Shown piece by piece: positions 57,909 through 64,000 of a DNA stretch of 64,000 nt. A program made the position numbers and the translations under genes. The stretch comes from Cladochytrium replicatum (Eukaryota; Chytridiomycota; Chytridiomycetes; Cladochytriales; Cladochytriaceae): NCBI GenBank assembly GCA_025526935.1, contig JAHLKD010000005.1:744001-808000 (forward strand), given 5' to 3'. The notes beneath the pieces were generated by a model that was not told the DNA's origin, made no database searches, and saw only the letters and a program-made list of their open reading frames with translations. Numbering within the stretch: the stretch's first letter is position 1; every line of letters starts with the position of its first letter.

Positions 57909-60063
57909 ATGTTAGACCAGCTGAGCAACCGCATCAAGGAACCCAGGATGGAGTGGATCACCAGGGAAGATGGCATGCTCGTGTGCACGCTTTGCACTGG
58001 CAAGGACTACAAGGAATACAAGGAGAGAGATGCTTTGAGGAAGCATTGTCGAGCTTCCCATCCCGCCAAGGAAGGGTTGGGCACCAATCCTAGAGTTCAT
58101 ACCGAGGAGTTCCTACGCGACGCGTTCGAGGTTGCGGGCCACCCGGCTGCTGGCCAAGAAGGGGTTGACATGGTTCTTCGCATTCTGCAAGGCACTGTCA
58201 AGAGAGATAAGAACAGCCTCAACAATGACAGTTACGAAGAGGACCTCGCCAACGTACGTGTAGCACCCCTTCACAGTGAGGACCCTGTGAACAACCCTCT
58301 GATTCAGAGCGCCATAGCTACAGGAAACCTTAGGCGTAAGCTTCCTTCATCAGGACTGCTGCAAGCATCTCACCTCTATCATTTCCTATCCTCCAGGCAT
58401 AGCCTTGGATTTCTTCATAGCAGAAGAGTTTGGTGTGCTGGTTTGTATCAGCTGTGGCATTCTCGTGGACGCGTCTTAATGCGGGGCCCATGTCCAAAAG
58501 TACCACAGTCAGGTCGACAGGAGCACCCGCCTGATTGCTTCAAGAGCACTTTTGAATCTAAACGTGGTCAACCAGCTTACACCGCTGTGGAACAACAAGG
58601 TCATTCTGGAATGTATAGACAGAGACAACAACAAGCTTGCCTCATTTACCCCAATCCCAGGAGTCTGTGTACAGGATGGTTTTCAGTGCCGAGGCTGCAG
58701 CTATGTGTGTCGCACTTTATTTACCTTTCAACAGCATTGTTGCACGTCCAATCCGGCAGCAAGAAGTAGCTCTCCAAAGCAGGTCAAAGTCCAGAGTATT
58801 GTCATGCCGTACTATAGACTTCACGGTTACTGGGTCGTGCAAATGGCTCCTCTGGGACCCTATTCCCCTGATCCATCCTTGCAGCTCACTGAAATGCAGA
58901 AGGCAAGCCTGCAGATGCTACTTGCTGATGCACTCACCTCTGTCCCTGCCTTGAGCCTATCTGAAGAGCTTCCTCCATGGATTCTTGGTTGCGACTTTCA
59001 CCATGTGGATCCTAGGCACAGGAGCGGCCAAAAGATCAACAAGCGCATCACGTGGAAAGATATTGTTGGGGAACAAAACCAGGACATTGGCCTAGGGTTC
59101 GACCGCAAGGAGGTGGGGAAGACTATGGTTGCCTACCACAAGGCACTGCAATCACGGATCATGGGAATGCCCTTTATGGTCAGGCAGGAAATCATGAAGC
59201 CCAGGTTTGATCAGGAGCAGCAAGTCAACGAGAAGCAGAAATTCCGACAGCTGCGGGACGCAACACTGTCATGCTATGCACAGACATGGACCTGTGTTCT
59301 GTGGCTGACGATCTTGGTGTGGAAGCGCATTATAGAGACACCCTTTGTGCAGATCAGCAGCTCATTGGGAGCATCTTTGGAGCAGTTTGCAAGAATGTTG
59401 AAGCAGAAGGTTGGAAACTCTGGACCTGAAGAACCAACAGGAATACCACTGTTTGATCCAGTAGGGGATCAGGGGCTAGACGTGGCACAGCTGCTGTCTG
59501 GCGACACCAATCATGAGGACGAGGTGGACTCTGAAGAAAGCTCCAGTGAGTCAGGCGACGAGGATCAGGAAAGTCCGGTGGGGCCAACACATCTTCTCCC
59601 TGTTGGATCTGCGGCAGAGACAGAAGAAGAACTTTTTGCAGCTCTGCTTGCTGTTACAGAGTCTCTCTTCCAAGCAGAAACTGTCATATCAACCATCCCC
59701 GAAAAGGTGTTCAACAATCCCCTTTTCACCTGGTGGGTGATTGATTCGAGAGATGTGCTGGGGGCCTGGAGACCTGCCAACAGCGTGTCCAGAACCGGAG
59801 CTGCATTACTCAGATGGGCGTATGTCACAGGTCTGCACCGGTTTTGGCAGGATTGCAAAGTAACTGGAAGTGTGGAGCCAGAACGTTTAATGCAGATTGG
59901 ACACTTTACCTCTCGCTTCAATAGGCACACAATGTCAGGGAGGATCGGGGTAACGTTAGCTTGGATCAAAAGGTTGCCAGCCAGACAATTGCCACCAATC
60001 GCATGCAGTTTGACTCCCAGGCATGTGCGTACCTGCTGGCGAAGGATACATACTTCAATATGA
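57909..60063 (+). pseudogene. Zinc-finger (OrsD-like) N-terminal part of a helicase-element protein, probably disrupted
   Basis: Starting at MLDQLSNRIKEPRMEW, the product has three C2H2-like fingers: CTLC...HCRASH, CISC...HVQKYH and CRGC...FQQHC. That pattern resembles OrsD/DUF3505-type proteins, which in fungi are often attached to RecQ-like helicases. An intron at ~58334-58398 joins the first two parts. A long conserved-looking region follows (PWILGCDFHHVDPRHRSGQKINKRITWKDIVG, SLGASLEQFARMLKQ) and an acidic Ser/Glu segment. An in-frame TAA (58477-58479) falls inside the second finger, and the frame is lost near 59960, suggesting decay. A 145-bp relic of this part lies at 31.9 kb. Confidence 0.6.
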
Positions 60064-60209
60064 CCACCATAGGGTCGACGTTCTGGCGTGTTTCCAAAAA
60101 CATCGGCACCACTGTTCTTGATTTTCCGTGACTTATACGATTCCTCCCAGACTTTCCGCACTAGGGTGAGCATGCTTACAGTACCTTAATCAGGGACCTC
60201 AGTCTACTC

Positions 60210-62898
60210 ATGAAGAAGATCGCTTATCCTCTCCAGCCAGATCAAGAGACATGGTTAACTCTATCGTGGCTCATAGAAAATGCTCCCGATGTTACATGTG
60301 AGACAGCGTCAGACTATGAGTGGGCGCAACACACAACTCTCTCCAGTACGCACCTGCAGCCAGCTTTGGGAGGCATATTGGCATCCTGGGTTAGAAATAT
60401 TGGGCCAGTGACGGATCACCATGATCTCTGGCAGCAGCATGGACAGCTGCTGGAATGGAACAAGAAGATTGCAGCAGCGGTTCTGCTTGGATGTGGAGCC
60501 CCGCCTCGTCTCACGGACCTAGTTGCTCAGAATGCAGTCAATTCTTCTGCAGTTCCTCGCTCTGTTTATCATAAGAATGATCGTCTGGTGCTGGTGAGCT
60601 ACCGGTGCAAGACAGAACAGATAAAGGAGGAGCGGACAGTGGTTCCGCGCTTTGTTCCAAGGTCACTGGAGAGGCTGCTCATCTTCCACCTCTTTATAGT
60701 GCGGAGGTTGCTGTTCAGTACATTCAAGTGGGTGCAGAAAAAGACATTCCCCGAAGAATGTAGGCGATCCTTGTTCCTGGGAAAGAACGGGACATTGGAA
60801 TGTTCAGATTTGTCTACTACCCTCACAGAGACTTTCCAGAGCATTCTTGGGGTGCGCGTGACATATGCCGAGTACCGTAGATTTGCGAGCAACTTTTCCC
60901 AGATTGACTCCCGACTAATGCCTGCACAAGTAAGCACGTTGCTAAGGAAAGGGGACATGGCGAACCTTGGAGAGGGCCATTCGTCACACACAGCAGAGGC
61001 AATCTACAACCGAACAGGTTCAAGCATCCCTCAGCTTCTGGATGTAGTTGCAGCGGAGCGGCTGAGGATATGTGAGCAATGGTTCCAACGTTGCGGGATA
61101 GCAGATCAGGAACACAAGCAACTGGTCCCAGCAGTGACATCTCCAGAGGCAGTTCTCCGATCAGGGGACAGGTCCAATGTATCTGAGACAGTAAGAGATA
61201 CAGCAAAGGTATCAGAGACGGAGACTGTGTTGGGGACCCAGACTGTGTCGGAGGTGTTGGAGACGGTGAATGTCCATGCCACATTCCGTGAAGATTTCCT
61301 AGCGAGTGGGGAGGATGCAGCAAGGGCAAATACTGTTCTGCAAGCCACGGAGCTACTTCGTACTTTCACTGGAAACCGATATGCACACTTCAGATCAGAT
61401 TCCATCAGAGAGGCCATCTGCAAGAGTGAAAAACATACTCTACTGGTGTCACCAACTGGGTCTGGAAAGACCGTGGTACCGGCCATCCTGGCAGCGTTGA
61501 ACACAGCAGTTCTGCATGTGCTGATATCTCCCCTACGAGCTGTTGCAGCGGAGATCAGAAAGCGACTGGAAGAGCTGCGGATTCCTTGTTACCTGTGGAG
61601 TGAAGTGAAAGCCCACAAGAACAAGCTGAACGCAATAGCTGGTCATCCGGGGCTACTGCTATGTCAAGTAGAGCAACTTGACAATCCCGGCCTGCTTTCC
61701 ACAGAATTGGTCCAAATATGGGAGAACGGGAGGCTGGGGACAGTGATACTGGACGAATGTCATATTCTCCTCACCCAACGTCACTTCCGTGAGGCCATGA
61801 CCAACGTCAGGGAATTTGTACACAAGTCAAAGTGTGCTAGTCGACCACTCGGAAGTTGTCGCTTTTTGTATATGACAGCCACCATGCCTGTAGTTCTCCA
61901 GTCCGCATTCGAGCAACAGGTTGGCCTGGGCCGTGGAGAGCTGAGCGTTTGCAGGTCTCCGACCGACCGTCCTGAGTTGGCATATTTTGTTAAGAGTTGG
62001 CCATTAGCGGAAGTGTGCGAGTATGTACAGGGCCACATGCCAGCGCACCATCATATATATTGCCAACGAAGAACAACAGGCTCAGATCAAGAGTTTGCTT
62101 CTGGGAGGACCCAGCGCCAAAGAAGCAGTTCCGACAAACATGCACCCGTGCTGTCATCATGGATCGAAAATGTCAGAACTGGACAGAAATGTGGATCTGT
62201 GTCGATGGCTAGGCTGGGAAGGCCTAGATCAGGGGCGCGACCCTATTGCTGCAATGGCGGACATGTCAAGGGTGATGATAGCAACCAGTGGTTTGGGTGC
62301 AGCTCTGAATGTGGACGACGTTGGCCTTGTAGTTGTTGTCAGTTGCTCTGGGATGATGGAGCTCAGTCAGATGGGGGGGAGGGCTGCAAGAAACGGTTCA
62401 GTTGGCATTGAGATCCTCATTCGGAATGAGGGGTTTATGCATGTACGCACCGAAGAAGAACTATCTCCCGACCGAGCTGCACTACTGGAGTACATGCAAA
62501 CCAGTTCATGCTTGCGCAGAGCAAAGATCACATTCTTGGACGGAAACCCCAATGCACCCGAGTGTCGCAATTCCTGTGCGAAGCTGTGCGGAAACTGTGG
62601 CGGACAGTCCAACCTTTACCTAAAATTGGGGCAGCAACAGGAGACTCCACCTGGTCAGCAATACAGCGGTACCCTCTTTAGCAGCACATCCTCCACAACT
62701 ACCTCTACGCAATCGGACGTATCGCGCGTTCCAGAAACTCCGAGGATCATCAGGACCCAAACTCCAAACTACTGGGACTCACCTACTCCACTATATGGGC
62801 CCACTGGTGCAACGCAGCCTTTAGGGACTTATCACGAAAGACCCTTCCTGATCAAACCCATACCTAATAGGGGGCACATATCTCCAGGTAAGTGTTAG
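60210..62898 (+). pseudogene. RecQ-type helicase module of the same element, one frameshift
   Basis: The first ~400 residues are element-specific (WLTLSWLIENAPDV, AAAVLLGCGAPPRLTDL, FASNFSQIDSRLMPAQVS). Helicase motifs follow: LLVSPTGSGKT (I), HVLISPLRAVAAEIRKRL (Ia), TVILDECHILL (II, DECH), FLYMTATMP (III). The frame then shifts by one near 62030-62050, after which RTIIYIANEEQQ, MIATSGLGAALNVDDVGLV (V) and SQMGGRAARNG (VI) are read, then a Cys cluster CAKLCGNCGG that may be a zinc-binding remnant. This is a superfamily 2, RecQ-like ATPase, similar in plan to telomere-linked helicases of fungi. With the frameshift the present copy is probably inactive, unless the shift is an unrecognised intron or sequencing error. 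Confidence 0.75.
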
Positions 62899-62939
62899 TT
62901 GAAAAGACAATAAGTTAACCACTAAGGGTTATTGGCAAA

Positions 62940-63994
62940 ATTTGCACTCAGACTCATTCTCGGGCCATCATTTTGGCAAACAACGGTCATCTTCCAGCTC
63001 ATACACCTTGAAGAACCAGAAGGATTATGAAGAGAGTCCATCTTCTAGCTCATACACCATGAAGAACCAGATGGATTATGAAGAGAATCCATCTGGTCTG
63101 TCTCTGAAAAGGCCAAAGGTTTGGATCCCCGTTTTGACATGTATGTTATACTTCGCCTGATCATCTTTCAAGTAGTTGCTTCAGCACTCCTCTGTTAAGT
63201 CAGATTGGTCTTGGTCACACCCGGAGGATGGTTCAGTTCAGTGGCTTCCAGCGGATGTTGGGAGCACCCAGTCAAAGTGGAGGACCTTTACTACAGAACA
63301 CAAACCTAATGATTTCCAGGTAGATATGGGTTTGTCACTGTCACAGCAAAATCCACACCCTAAGGTCTTTCGGCCATCTGCAAACCCATTACCTGCTGTC
63401 TCCACAGCTTCAGTCATCCCACACCTTAAGAGAGACTTCATAGCTCTATACCATAGCATCTTCAACCGTAGTAGGTGTATTGTGTGTGAGACTTTCCAAG
63501 GTTTCCCCTGTGGTTGCCAGAATGCGGTGCAGACTGTTGCAAGTTCCTCAGCAACACGGCGTGACCATCGTTGCTGGGTCTGCGGAGAACCGGGACATTG
63601 TCGGTCTGACTGTGCTGCAAAGAAGGCGTTAGACAACTTCGCAAAATTCCGACCTAACCAGTTATGCATCTACTGTCTCCTGCGGCGGACACAACAGCAT
63701 CATTCCTCAAACGAACCGTTCTGCACCACGGACAATAAACGAGCCGCTCTTCACTGCTATTGTCGTCTCCACTACGAAAGCGCCAAGAGTAATGACGTTT
63801 CGTCCTGGCTGAAGCGGAGATATAGGAGTCAAGAGGTAGTAGATGCTTTGAGGCAGTTAGACAGTTGGGTTGAGTGGGGTATCCAGACCTACAGTATTCA
63901 CGATTTTAGCAACAAGTGCAACATAGCTGGTGGGAATATATGTCGGGCACTTGTTCTGGTGTTCGATATACTTCTTTCAGAGGAGGGCTGTTAG
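62940..63994 (+). CDS. C-terminal zinc-knuckle part of the helicase-element protein
   Basis: After a splice at ~62942 comes a short exon with two near-identical 17-aa units (SSSSYTLKNQKDYEESP and SSSSYTMKNQMDYEENP). Another intron (~63118-63173) leads to an open frame that includes a CCHC zinc knuckle (CWVCGEPGHCRSDC), further Cys/His pairs (CIVCETFQGFPCGC, CIYCLLRRTQQHH) and a C-terminal LRQLDSWVEWGIQTYSIHDFSNKC, stop at 63994. It directly follows the helicase module in the same orientation and is inferred to belong to the same protein. Zinc knuckles usually bind single-stranded nucleic acid. Confidence 0.6.
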
Positions 63995-64000
63995 ATTGTT

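Noticed and set aside
57909-63994. Helicase element as a Helitron
   Set aside because: The helicase motifs are RecQ-like SF2 (DECH), not Pif1, and no HUH Rep motif was found.
56700-64000. Right end as a true telomere
   Set aside because: No TTAGGG-type arrays seen; the helicase similarity alone does not prove a chromosome end.

Overview
The window looks like genomic DNA of a filamentous basidiomycete (probably an Agaricomycete). Genes are split by many 50-70 bp GT..AG introns, housekeeping proteins are clearly fungal, and accessory content (Crinkler-type NTPase, OrsD/RecQ-like helicase, LINE families) is typical of mushroom-forming fungi. No species can be named from sequence alone. There are three zones: a left flank, a dense retrotransposon block, and a gene-rich right half that ends in a helicase-bearing accessory segment.

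Left flank (1-4.9 kb): an ADE4 (amidophosphoribosyltransferase) remnant lacks its N-terminus and carries a frameshift. A complete kanadaptin-like FHA gene follows, then a decayed Crinkler/RHS-type P-loop NTPase cut by a LINE.

Retrotransposon block (4.9-24.2 kb): at least seven LINE copies or scraps from two related families, plus two copies of a tRNA-derived SINE, all lie on the minus strand. They are packed tail-to-head, so each poly(A) tail abuts the 5' end of the next element. One copy (14.86-19.83 kb) keeps two long ORFs joined by a TAATG stop/start overlap. A neighbouring copy is nearly identical and seems to be flanked by a duplicated target that includes an older poly(A) tail. The SINE shares its 3' tail design with the second LINE family. 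The block ends 8 bp from an intact tRNA-Val(AAC).

Right half (24.3-55.8 kb): intact genes encode a cysteine hydrolase, the ER lumenal Hsp70 Lhs1 (HDEL), ETF-beta, a coiled-coil protein diverging over 76 bp from an SH3/EH endocytic adaptor, a disordered protein with decayed tandem relatives, an AATase-like condensation protein, an EMP70/TM9 nonaspanin, Erv1/ALR and importin-beta (Kap95). Between them lie a frameshifted SRP-receptor-alpha pseudogene, a DUF1295 relic, a 43-bp palindrome and a small relic of the helicase element. Lhs1, the SRP receptor, TM9 and Erv1 all touch secretion or oxidative folding, but they do not form an operon-like unit.

Right end (55.8-64 kb): AT-rich DNA, then a 13-unit 33-bp minisatellite whose units each carry a palindrome, then a long zinc-finger/RecQ-helicase/zinc-knuckle coding region with apparent disruptions. 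It resembles telomere-linked helicase genes, although no telomeric repeat is visible.
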